Positions 35,080 through 42,521 of a DNA stretch of 42,521 nt are shown piece after piece (the first letter of the stretch is position 1; the number at the start of each line of letters is the position of its first letter). The notes under the pieces are model-generated. The model searched no databases and was not told the DNA's origin. It saw nothing but the letters and a program-made list of their open reading frames with translations. Position numbers and translations under genes: made by a program. The DNA is from Pseudomonadota bacterium (GTDB lineage Bacteria > Pseudomonadota > Alphaproteobacteria > Micropepsales > Micropepsaceae). The stretch is taken from assembly GCA_029778105.1 (NCBI GenBank), contig JAKOQZ010000140.1:1-42521 (forward strand). Direction: 5' to 3'.

Positions 35080-36432
35080 CTACGCCAGCATCGTGACGGG
35101 GTCTTCCAGGAAGCCCTTGAGCGCGGCCAGCCAGGTGGCGCCGAGCGCGCCGTCGATGACGCGGTGGTCGCAGGACATGCGCACCGTCATGACATTGCCG
35201 ACGACGATCTGGCCGTTCTCCACCACCGGGCGCATCTCGCCTGCGCCGACCGCGAGGATCGAGGCCTGGGGCGGATTGATGACGCCGGTGAAATCGCGCA
35301 TGCCGAACATGCCGAGATTGGAGATGGAGAAGCTGCCGCCTTCATAGTCGGAGGGTTTGAGCTTTTTCGCCTTGGCTTTGGCGGCCAGTTCCTTGGACTC
35401 GCGCGAGATCTGGATGAGGCCCTTGGTCTCGGCGGCGAAGATGATGGGCGTGATGAGGCCGTTGCCGGGCAGCGCCACCGCGATGCCGATATCGGCATGG
35501 TTGTGGAGCAGCATGTCGGTTTCGGTCCACGAGGCGTTGACGTCGGGAACTTTCATCAGCGCGCTCGCGGCGGCCTTCACGATGAAGTCGTTGACCGAGA
35601 CCTTGTAGGCGCCCTCGCCGTCTTTCGGCGATTTGGCGTTGATGGCTTCGCGCGCCGCCATCAGCGCTTCGATGCGGATATCGGCGGTGAGGTAGTAGTG
35701 CGGGATGTCGCGCTTGGCCACGGTGAGGCGCTTGGCGACCGTCTTGCGCATGGAATCGTGCGGGACGGCCTTGTAGGTGCCTTCCTTGTAGAAGAGGCGC
35801 GCATCGGGGAGTGAGCCGGCGAGAGCGGGCTGCGCGGTGCCGGCGGCGGGCCTGGGGGCGTCGGCTTTGGCGGCCGGGCGCGGGCCTTCGGCCAAGGCTT
35901 TCTCGACGTCCGATTTGACGATGCGGCCGGCGGGGCCGGTGCCGGTGACGGCGGAGAGATCGAGATTGGCGTCGGCGGCGATGCGCTTGGCGAGCGGGGA
36001 TGCGAAGACGCGGGTGCCGGTTGAAGCTGCGGCTGGGGCCGGCTTGGGGGGCTCCGCCTTCGGGGCGGGCTCGACGGCTTTGGGCGCCTCGGCTTTGGCT
36101 TCAGCCTTTGGCGCTTCGGCCTTGGCGGGCTTGGGGGCTTCCGCTTTGGGCGCTTCGGCTTTCGGGGCGGGTGCGGCGCTCGTGTCTTCGCCTTCGGCGG
36201 CGAGGACGGCGATGGGCGTGTTCACTTTGACGCCTTCGCTGCCTTCGGGGATGAGGATCTTCGCCAGCGTGCCTTCATCGACGGCTTCGACTTCCATCGT
36301 CGCCTTGTCGGTTTCGATCTCGGCGATGACGTCACCAGCCTTGACCGTGTCGCCCTCTTTCTTGAGCCATTTGGCGAGCGTGCCCTCCTCCATGGTGGGC
36401 GACAGCGCGGGCATCAGGATGTTGGTGGCCAT
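35080..36432 (-). CDS. pdhC: Pyruvate dehydrogenase E2, dihydrolipoamide acetyltransferase
   Basis: Transfers acetyl from lipoyl to CoA and forms the core of the complex. The 450-residue chain has one lipoyl domain (1-78; lipoyl Lys43 in ETDKATME), an Ala/Pro/Lys-rich linker of AEAPK-type repeats (about 85-130), a peripheral-subunit-binding domain ([19 protein letters not shown] to KSDVEKAL, about 138-175), and the catalytic domain ending in [17 protein letters not shown] with active His in DHRVIDG. It follows pdhB after 12 bases. Confidence 0.96.
   Translation of the reverse strand: MATNILMPALSPTMEEGTLAKWLKKEGDTVKAGDVIAEIETDKATMEVEAVDEGTLAKILIPEGSEGVKVNTPIAVLAAEGEDTSAAPAPKAEAPKAEAPKPAKAEAPKAEAKAEAPKAVEPAPKAEPPKPAPAAASTGTRVFASPLAKRIAADANLDLSAVTGTGPAGRIVKSDVEKALAEGPRPAAKADAPRPAAGTAQPALAGSLPDARLFYKEGTYKAVPHDSMRKTVAKRLTVAKRDIPHYYLTADIRIEALMAAREAINAKSPKDGEGAYKVSVNDFIVKAAASALMKVPDVNASWTETDMLLHNHADIGIAVALPGNGLITPIIFAAETKGLIQISRESKELAAKAKAKKLKPSDYEGGSFSISNLGMFGMRDFTGVINPPQASILAVGAGEMRPVVENGQIVVGNVMTVRMSCDHRVIDGALGATWLAALKGFLEDPVTMLA
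36040..36185 (-). repeat. In-gene AEAPK-coding low-complexity repeat (PdhC linker)
   Basis: The linker of PdhC is coded by imperfect 12-15-base units that read as A-E-A-P-K or P-K-A-E on the minus strand. It is a flexible swinging-arm linker and could vary in length between strains by slippage. Confidence 0.7.
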
Positions 36433-36444
36433 GTGCCCGCGCCC

Positions 36445-37827
36445 TCAGCGATAGAGCGCGGCTTTGGCCGCGGCGATGACGTCGGCGAGGTTCGGCAGCG
36501 CGAGCTTTTCGAGGTTCGCGGCGTAGGGCATCGGCACGTCCTTACCCGTCACGCGCATGACCGGCGCATCCAGATAGTCGAAGGCGTCGCCCTGAACCTG
36601 AGCGGCGAGTTCGGACGAGATCGAGCAGATCGGCCAGCCCTCCTCCACCACGACGAGGCGGTTGGTCTTTTTCACCGAAGCGATGACGGTGGCGGTGTCG
36701 AGCGGGCGGAGGGAACGGAGGTCGATGATCTCGGCGTCGATGCCTTCCTTGGCCAGTTCCGCAGCGGCGTCGATGATGAGGCCCATGGTGATGGAGAACG
36801 AGACGAGCGTGATGTCCTTGCCCGGCTTCACGACGCGCGCCTTGCCGATGGGCAGGACGAAATCGTCCATCACCGGTACGGGGAAGGTCTTGCCGTAGCA
36901 GATCTCGTTTTCCAGGAAGATGACGGGGTTGGGATCGCGGATGGCGGCTTTCAGCAGGCCCTTCGCGTCGGCGGCGAAATAGGGCGCGACGACCTTGAGG
37001 CCCGGCACGTGCGCGTACCACGCGGCGTAGTTCTGGCTGTGCTGGGCCGCGACGCGGGCGGCGGCGCCGTTGGGGCCGCGGAACACGATGGGCGAGCCCA
37101 TCTGGCCGCCGGCCATGTAGAGCGTTTTCGCGGCGGAGTTGACGATCTGGTCGATCGCCTGCATCGCGAAATTCCAGGTCATGAATTCGACGATGGGTTT
37201 CAGGCCCGCGAACGACGCGCCGACGCCGAGCCCGGCGAAGCCCATCTCGGTGATGGGCGTGTCGATGACGCGCTGGGCGCCGAATTCATCCAGCAGGCCC
37301 TGGCTGATCTTGTAGGCGCCCTGGTACTGGCCGACTTCCTCGCCCATCAGGAAGACGTCGGCGTCGCGGCGCATCTCTTCCGCCATGGCGTCGCGCAGGG
37401 CTTCACGGACCGTCTGGTCCTGGAACTTGGTGCCGTTCGGGATTTCGCTGTCGGGCGTCGGTGAAGCGGCGACGGCGGCCGCCGGGGCGGGCACGGGCAC
37501 GGGCTCCGCAGCCTTGGGCGCTTCGGGTTCGGGAGCCGGCTTGGGCGCTTCCGCCCCGGCCTTGGGGGCGGGCGCTTCCGCCCCGCCCTCGCCGTCGAGT
37601 TCGGCGATGGGCGTGTTCACCTTCACGCCCTCGCTGCCTTCGGGGATGAGGATGCGCGAGACCACACCCTCATCGACGGCTTCCACTTCCATGGTCGCCT
37701 TGTCGGTCTCGATTTCCGCGATGACGTCGCCCGCTTTGACGGACTGGCCTTCCTTGACCAGCCATTTGGCGAGCGTGCCCTCCTCCATCGTGGGAGAGAG
37801 CGCCGGCATGAGGATCTGGATGGACAT
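36445..37827 (-). CDS. pdhB: Pyruvate dehydrogenase E1 beta with N-terminal lipoyl domain
   Basis: The 460-residue chain begins with a complete lipoyl domain (1-78, Lys43 in ETDKATME), then an Ala/Pro-rich linker (about 85-130), then the E1 beta body: [75 protein letters not shown] and [15 protein letters not shown]. With PdhA it decarboxylates pyruvate with TPP. The fused lipoyl domain is absent in most bacterial PdhB but is usual in alphaproteobacteria. Its domain nearly repeats that of PdhC at DNA level. Confidence 0.96.
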   Translation of the reverse strand: MSIQILMPALSPTMEEGTLAKWLVKEGQSVKAGDVIAEIETDKATMEVEAVDEGVVSRILIPEGSEGVKVNTPIAELDGEGGAEAPAPKAGAEAPKPAPEPEAPKAAEPVPVPAPAAAVAASPTPDSEIPNGTKFQDQTVREALRDAMAEEMRRDADVFLMGEEVGQYQGAYKISQGLLDEFGAQRVIDTPITEMGFAGLGVGASFAGLKPIVEFMTWNFAMQAIDQIVNSAAKTLYMAGGQMGSPIVFRGPNGAAARVAAQHSQNYAAWYAHVPGLKVVAPYFAADAKGLLKAAIRDPNPVIFLENEICYGKTFPVPVMDDFVLPIGKARVVKPGKDITLVSFSITMGLIIDAAAELAKEGIDAEIIDLRSLRPLDTATVIASVKKTNRLVVVEEGWPICSISSELAAQVQGDAFDYLDAPVMRVTGKDVPMPYAANLEKLALPNLADVIAAAKAALYR

Positions 37828-37845
37828 AAGCGACCCTTGGAACGA

Positions 37846-38241
37846 TTAGGCGATGTGGAAGATCGCCAGGAAGACCATGACGGTGCCGGCGATGCCGACG
37901 GCCCAGGCGAGCGGGCGTACGAGCGGGACGCCGAGAATGTAGAGGATCGCGTGCGCGACGCGGCTGTAGAAGAAGAGCTGTGCGCCGAGCATGCTGGTGG
38001 AGGTCGAGATGCCCTGCTGCGCGGCGATGAGCGCGAGCGGCGCGAACAGGATCAGCCCTTCGCGATGATTGTCGACCACGCGCTTCATGCGCGCCTGGAA
38101 GGCGGTGGGCGGCGGCAGGTTGTCGCGATTGTTCGCCATGGGCATCAGGCCCTGCGCGCTCACGCCGGCATTCGCCTGGATCAGGACGATCACGAACAGC
38201 AAGGCGACGCTGTACGCGAGCATGGTCAGTTCAACTGGCAT
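37846..38241 (-). CDS. MAPEG family membrane protein (in the pdh operon)
   Basis: A 131-residue integral protein with four likely membrane helices (about 4-24, 62-80, 84-102 and 108-128). It has the MAPEG pattern of a loop with P-P-P-T-A-F-Q-A-R-M-K-R-V-V-D-N-H-R-E-G (about 43-62), where the RxxxNxxE-like R-M-K-R-V-V-D-N-H-R-E motif is the glutathione-binding signature, and FFYSRVAHAILYILGVP (about 89-105). The start has a strong GGGGGAG. It lies between pdhA (37 bases away) and pdhB (18 bases) on the same strand, so it is likely co-transcribed. No link to pyruvate oxidation is known. Confidence 0.86.
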   Translation of the reverse strand: MPVELTMLAYSVALLFVIVLIQANAGVSAQGLMPMANNRDNLPPPTAFQARMKRVVDNHREGLILFAPLALIAAQQGISTSTSMLGAQLFFYSRVAHAILYILGVPLVRPLAWAVGIAGTVMVFLAIFHIA

Positions 38242-38278
38242 TTTTACTCCCCCCTCTTATCCGCGTTATACGGCATCC

Positions 38279-39259
38279 TTATGCATAGACCTCGGTCCAG
38301 AGCTCTTTGGGATCCGGCTCGGGGCTCGTCTGCGCGAACTCGGCCGAGATCGCGACGATGTCCTTGATCTCCTTGTCGATCTGCTTGAGCGCGGCCTCGT
38401 CGACGCCGCCGAGCTTGAGCAGCCTGGCCCGCAGCCCCTCGATCGGGTCGTGCTTCTCGCGCATCTCCTGCACCTCTTCCTTGGTGCGGTATTTCGCGGG
38501 GTCGGACATCGAGTGGCCGCGATAGCGGTAGGTCTTCATTTCCAGGATGTAAGGCCCGTTGCCTTCGCGGCACCAGGCGACGGCCTTCTGGCCGGCGGCG
38601 TGGACGGCCTCGACATCCATGCCGTCGACTTCCTCGCCGGGAATGTTGAAGCTGACGCCGCGCTTGTGGAGATGGGTCTCGGACGTGGAGCGCGTGATCG
38701 CCGTGCCCATGGCGTACTGGTTGTTCTCGATCACGTAGACGACGGGCAGCTTCCACACGGCGGCCATGTTGAAGCTCTCGTAGACCTGGCCCTGATTGGC
38801 CGCGCCGTCGCCGAAATAGGTGAGGCTGACATGCTTGTTGCCGCGGTATTTGTTCGCGAAGGCGAGGCCCGTGCCCAGCGGCACCTGCGCGCCGACGATG
38901 CCGTGGCCGCCGTAGAAATTCTTCTCGCGGCTGAACATGTGCATCGAGCCGCCCTTGCCCTTGGAGTAGCCGCCGGAGCGGCCCGTGAGCTCGGCCATCA
39001 CGCCGTTCGGCTCCATGCCGGCGGCCAGCATATGGCCGTGATCGCGATAGGCGGTGATGACCTGATCGCCCGGGCCGATGGCGGCTTGCATGCCGACGAC
39101 GACGGCCTCCTGGCCGATATAGAGGTGGCAGAAGCCGCCGATCAGGCCCATGCCGTAGAGCTGCCCTGCGCGCTCCTCGAAGCGGCGGATCAGCAGCATG
39201 TCGCGATAGAATTGAAGCAGGCGGTCGGCGGTCGCGGCGGTCGCGGATTTCTTGGCCAT
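38279..39259 (-). CDS. pdhA: Pyruvate dehydrogenase E1 alpha
   Basis: The 326-residue subunit has the TPP-binding motif TYFGDGAANQGQVYESFNMAAVWKLPVVYVIENNQYAMGT (about 160-198), RRFEERAGQLYGMGLIGGFCHLYIGQEAV, YRDHGHMLA, GKGGSMHMFS and the phosphorylation-loop-like YRYRGHSMSDPAKYRTKEE. It is the first gene of the pdh operon, behind a sigma70-like promoter and a palindrome. The length is normal for alphaproteobacterial PdhA. Confidence 0.96.
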   Translation of the reverse strand: MAKKSATAATADRLLQFYRDMLLIRRFEERAGQLYGMGLIGGFCHLYIGQEAVVVGMQAAIGPGDQVITAYRDHGHMLAAGMEPNGVMAELTGRSGGYSKGKGGSMHMFSREKNFYGGHGIVGAQVPLGTGLAFANKYRGNKHVSLTYFGDGAANQGQVYESFNMAAVWKLPVVYVIENNQYAMGTAITRSTSETHLHKRGVSFNIPGEEVDGMDVEAVHAAGQKAVAWCREGNGPYILEMKTYRYRGHSMSDPAKYRTKEEVQEMREKHDPIEGLRARLLKLGGVDEAALKQIDKEIKDIVAISAEFAQTSPEPDPKELWTEVYA

Positions 39260-39293
39260 GGCGGTCCGGGCTTGAGAGAGCGCGTCGACGCCA

Positions 39294-39323
39294 ATTTTAG
39301 ACCGGCCGGCGCGGGACTGTCAC
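39294..39323 (-). promoter_or_regulatory. Sigma70-type promoter of pdhA
   Basis: Read on the minus strand: GTGACA (39318-39323), 18 bases, TAAAAT (39294-39299). Each hexamer matches five of six consensus bases. It lies 35 bases upstream of the pdhA ATG (39259) counted from the -10. Confidence 0.6.
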
Positions 39324-39337
39324 CCGAAACGGAAGAT

Positions 39338-39352
39338 CTGACAGACTGTCAG
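39338..39352. promoter_or_regulatory. Perfect palindrome upstream of the pdhA promoter, likely operator
   Basis: CTGACAG-A-CTGTCAG is an exact 7+1+7 inverted repeat, 14 bases upstream of the -35 hexamer. A further TGACAG half-site overlaps the -35 (GTGACAG on the minus strand, 39317-39323). The arrangement fits a dimeric regulator of pdhA; the regulator is not known. It does not match the E. coli PdhR box. Confidence 0.5.
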
Positions 39353-39405
39353 GCGAAGTCGCATCATCATTTCGCAAACAACCCCAAGAGGTTGCCGGAA
39401 GATGC

Positions 39406-39729
39406 TCAGCGCGTGAGGTCGTTGAGGTAGATGGTCAGCTCGTCCGGCTGGGCGTAGCCGAGAGTCGCGCGGGACTGCTCGTCGAGCATGTCGGGGTCAA
39501 CATGGCCGGGCTGCATGAGCTGGACCCGGCGTTCGAGCTTTTGCCGCTCGGATTTCACGACATCGAGTTCGGCGGTGCGGATCGCCAGACGCTCGTCGAG
39601 CCGCGTGAGCTTGAAGGCGCCATACTCGCCATAGACGGCGTGCCAGGAGAAATAGCCGATCAACGCGATGCAGCACGAGGGCACGATCATGCCCTGGGCA
39701 AAGCGTTTGACGGTCATCCGGCGGCGCAT
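39406..39729 (-). CDS. ftsB: FtsB/DivIC-family septum formation protein
   Basis: A 107-residue bitopic protein: short basic N-terminus, one membrane helix (about 9-30), then a coiled-coil stretch (DERLAIRTAELDVVKSERQKLERRVQLM) and the end segment PDMLDEQSRATLGYAQPDELTIYL typical of the septum formation initiator family. It binds FtsL and FtsQ in the divisome. An earlier ATG at 39768 would add MRNRRRRRQGQNA; the start at 39729 is preferred because AAGGG lies about ten bases upstream, while 39768 has no ribosome site. This family often sits between eno and pdhA in alphaproteobacteria. Confidence 0.87.
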   Translation of the reverse strand: MRRRMTVKRFAQGMIVPSCCIALIGYFSWHAVYGEYGAFKLTRLDERLAIRTAELDVVKSERQKLERRVQLMQPGHVDPDMLDEQSRATLGYAQPDELTIYLNDLTR

Positions 39730-39776
39730 GGCGTTCTGCCCTTGTCTTCTGCGCCGCCGATTACGCATCCGTGAGG

Positions 39777-39791
39777 TTAATGCCGTGTTTA
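39777..39791 (-). promoter_or_regulatory. CtrA-like box upstream of ftsB
   Basis: TTAA-N7-TTTA (39777-39780, 39788-39791) matches seven of eight bases of the CtrA full-site consensus TTAA-N7-TTAA. It lies 48 bases before the preferred ftsB start. Such a site is expected by chance now and then, but it sits at a cell-division gene. Confidence 0.3.
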
Positions 39792-39798
39792 TTACGGC

Positions 39799-40176
39799 TC
39801 AGTAGGGGCTATCCATCCCCAGGATTTCCTCGCCCATCAACACGCAGCCCTCCATCTGGGCGTAGAGGAAGCGCAGCCGGTAGGTAGCCTTGTAGACATA
39901 GGCCGTCACCTCGAGCACGTCGTATTTGCCCGAGCCATCGGGCGCCTTGACCGCCGGCTGCGTCACCACGTCGGGGCTGAGATCCCAGGCCATCAGCGAG
40001 CCATCGTCGGAGGGCGCGCCCGGCTTCTCGGCGAGCTTCATATCCTCCGCTTCCCAGAAGGTCTTGAGCACCTTGGGCGCGCGCGCCAGGGCGTCGGCGG
40101 CGCAGGCGTGCGGGGCGGCCTGCGCCGCGCCCGCGAGCACCAGCGCGGCGGCGGCCGCGGATACCAAATTCTTCAT
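39799..40176 (-). CDS. Periplasmic protein of unknown function
   Basis: Not recognised. The 125-residue product has a signal peptide, MKNLVSAAAAALVLAGAAQA, cleaved before APHAC. The mature chain has two cysteines (HACAAD and EGCVLM) and ends in a mixed alpha/beta pattern (YDVLEVTAYVYKATYRLRFLYAQMEGCVLM). The frame extends to 40233, but the ATG at 40176 has GGGGAG six bases upstream. It lies 75 bases after eno on the same strand. Confidence 0.72.
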   Translation of the reverse strand: MKNLVSAAAAALVLAGAAQAAPHACAADALARAPKVLKTFWEAEDMKLAEKPGAPSDDGSLMAWDLSPDVVTQPAVKAPDGSGKYDVLEVTAYVYKATYRLRFLYAQMEGCVLMGEEILGMDSPY

Positions 40177-40251
40177 GTGCATCTCCCCCTTGGGCGGCGA
40201 CATGCCGACCTGGGGGTGACACTCTGCACCCATCGCGGCGATTGCAAGGCT

Positions 40252-42079
<1,828 letters not shown>

Positions 42080-42081
42080 GG

Positions 42082-42521
42082 ATGTCAGACGCCGCCGTCC
42101 TGCGAGCCGATCCGGCGCCCGGCATCGTCAGGCTGACGCTGAACCGGCCCCAGCAGCGCAATGCGCTGTCGGTGGAGCTGATGAGCGCGCTGGAGAGCGC
42201 GCTCGACGGGCTGGCGGACGAGCCGGGCCTGCGTGCGATCATTCTCGCCGCGGCGGGGCCGGCCTTCTGCGCCGGCCACGACCTGAAGGAGATGACCGCG
42301 CGCCGCGCCGATCCCGACAAGGGCGCGGCGTTCTTCGCGGCCCTGTTCGCGCAGTGCGCGCGCCTGATGACGAAAATCGTGCGCCATCCAAGGCCTGTGA
42401 TCGCCGAGGTGCATGCGCTTGCGACGGCGGCGGGTTGCCAGCTCGTCGCGAGCTGCGATCTGGCCATTGCGTCCGAAACGGCCGCCTTTGCGACGCCGGG
42501 CGTGAATATCGGCCTGTTCTG
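42082..42521 (+). CDS. Enoyl-CoA hydratase/isomerase family protein, 5' part
   Basis: The window ends inside this gene; 146 residues are visible. They carry the crotonase core: VRLTLNRPQQRNALS (about 16-30), AAAGPAFCAGHDLKEM (about 57-72) with the oxyanion-hole Ala-Gly-His-Asp segment, and HALATAAGCQLVASCDLAIASETAAFATPGVNIGLF. The GHDLKEM and A-T-A-A-G-C-Q patterns are those of the ECHDC3-like group, in which one catalytic Glu is usually replaced (A-T-A-A-G-C-Q in place of the usual x-G-G-G-x-E). The reaction is therefore uncertain. The start is two bases after the MAPEG stop. Confidence 0.88.
   Translation, partial: MSDAAVLRADPAPGIVRLTLNRPQQRNALSVELMSALESALDGLADEPGLRAIILAAAGPAFCAGHDLKEMTARRADPDKGAAFFAALFAQCARLMTKIVRHPRPVIAEVHALATAAGCQLVASCDLAIASETAAFATPGVNIGLF

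Noticed and set aside
40200-40235. Hairpin GGGTG/CACCC between eno and the periplasmic gene as a terminator
   Set aside because: The stem is only 5 bp and no T-run follows on the minus strand.

Overview
The window looks like a stretch of chromosome from a GC-rich alphaproteobacterium, probably near Caulobacterales, Hyphomonadales or a related order. The evidence is gene order and gene type: ntrB-ntrC-ntrY-ntrX followed by a class IV aminotransferase, hfq and hflX; a fused ispDF; a pyruvate dehydrogenase set whose E1 beta subunit carries its own lipoyl domain; enolase, an FtsB-like gene and pdhA in a row; and an ExbB with a signal peptide and Pro/Ala-rich extension. Genus cannot be told from the sequence alone. 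I see no tRNA, rRNA, CRISPR array, insertion sequence, integrase or phage gene, so this is mostly a core-genome region with some lineage-specific insertions.

Layout. 1-604: end of an outer-membrane barrel gene with its terminator. 655-2893: tightly coupled operon of an AMP-forming acyl ligase, a GNAT acyltransferase and a small acyl carrier protein, the least familiar system here. 2890-4949: MmgE/PrpD protein and a HAD phosphatase, divergent. 5004-8798: cell-wall and replication run rlpA, D-Ala-D-Ala carboxypeptidase, tmk, holB. 8795-11436: luciferase-like oxidoreductase on the minus strand, then tatD and a PhnP-like hydrolase; metG, commonly found between holB and tatD in this class, is absent. 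11437-14816: exbB-exbD-tonB behind a structured leader, a strong terminator, then a second TonB-like gene. 15150-17326: GPH-type sugar symporter and mazG. 17323-27169 (minus): dusB-ntrB-ntrC-ntrY-ntrX-dat-hfq-hflX. 27259-29753: ispDF, pgpA, cinA C-terminal amidase and a small secreted protein. 29707-32867: ratA/coq10-like gene and lipA on the minus strand, and a stand-alone acyl-ACP synthetase-like gene on the plus strand. 33169-39259: pyruvate dehydrogenase genes pdhA-(MAPEG)-pdhB-pdhC and lpdA, with a plus-strand UPF0178 gene between pdhC and lpdA. 39406-41526 (minus): ftsB-like, a periplasmic unknown and enolase. 41660-42521: a second MAPEG protein and the start of an enoyl-CoA hydratase.

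How the genes fit together. Enolase, PDH E1/E2/E3 and lipoyl synthase form a carbon-flow block from 2-phosphoglycerate to acetyl-CoA, with LipA maturing the lipoyl domains of PdhB and PdhC. The ntr genes form two sensor-regulator pairs for nitrogen and redox or envelope signals. RlpA, the carboxypeptidase and FtsB serve septation and wall trimming. ExbB-ExbD-TonB energise outer-membrane uptake. The points most worth a second look are the ligase-GNAT-ACP operon, a perfect palindrome just upstream of a good pdhA promoter, the cluster of inverted repeats in the exbB leader, MAPEG genes placed in the PDH operon and beside the hydratase, and three convergent gene pairs whose stop codons share the same four bases.
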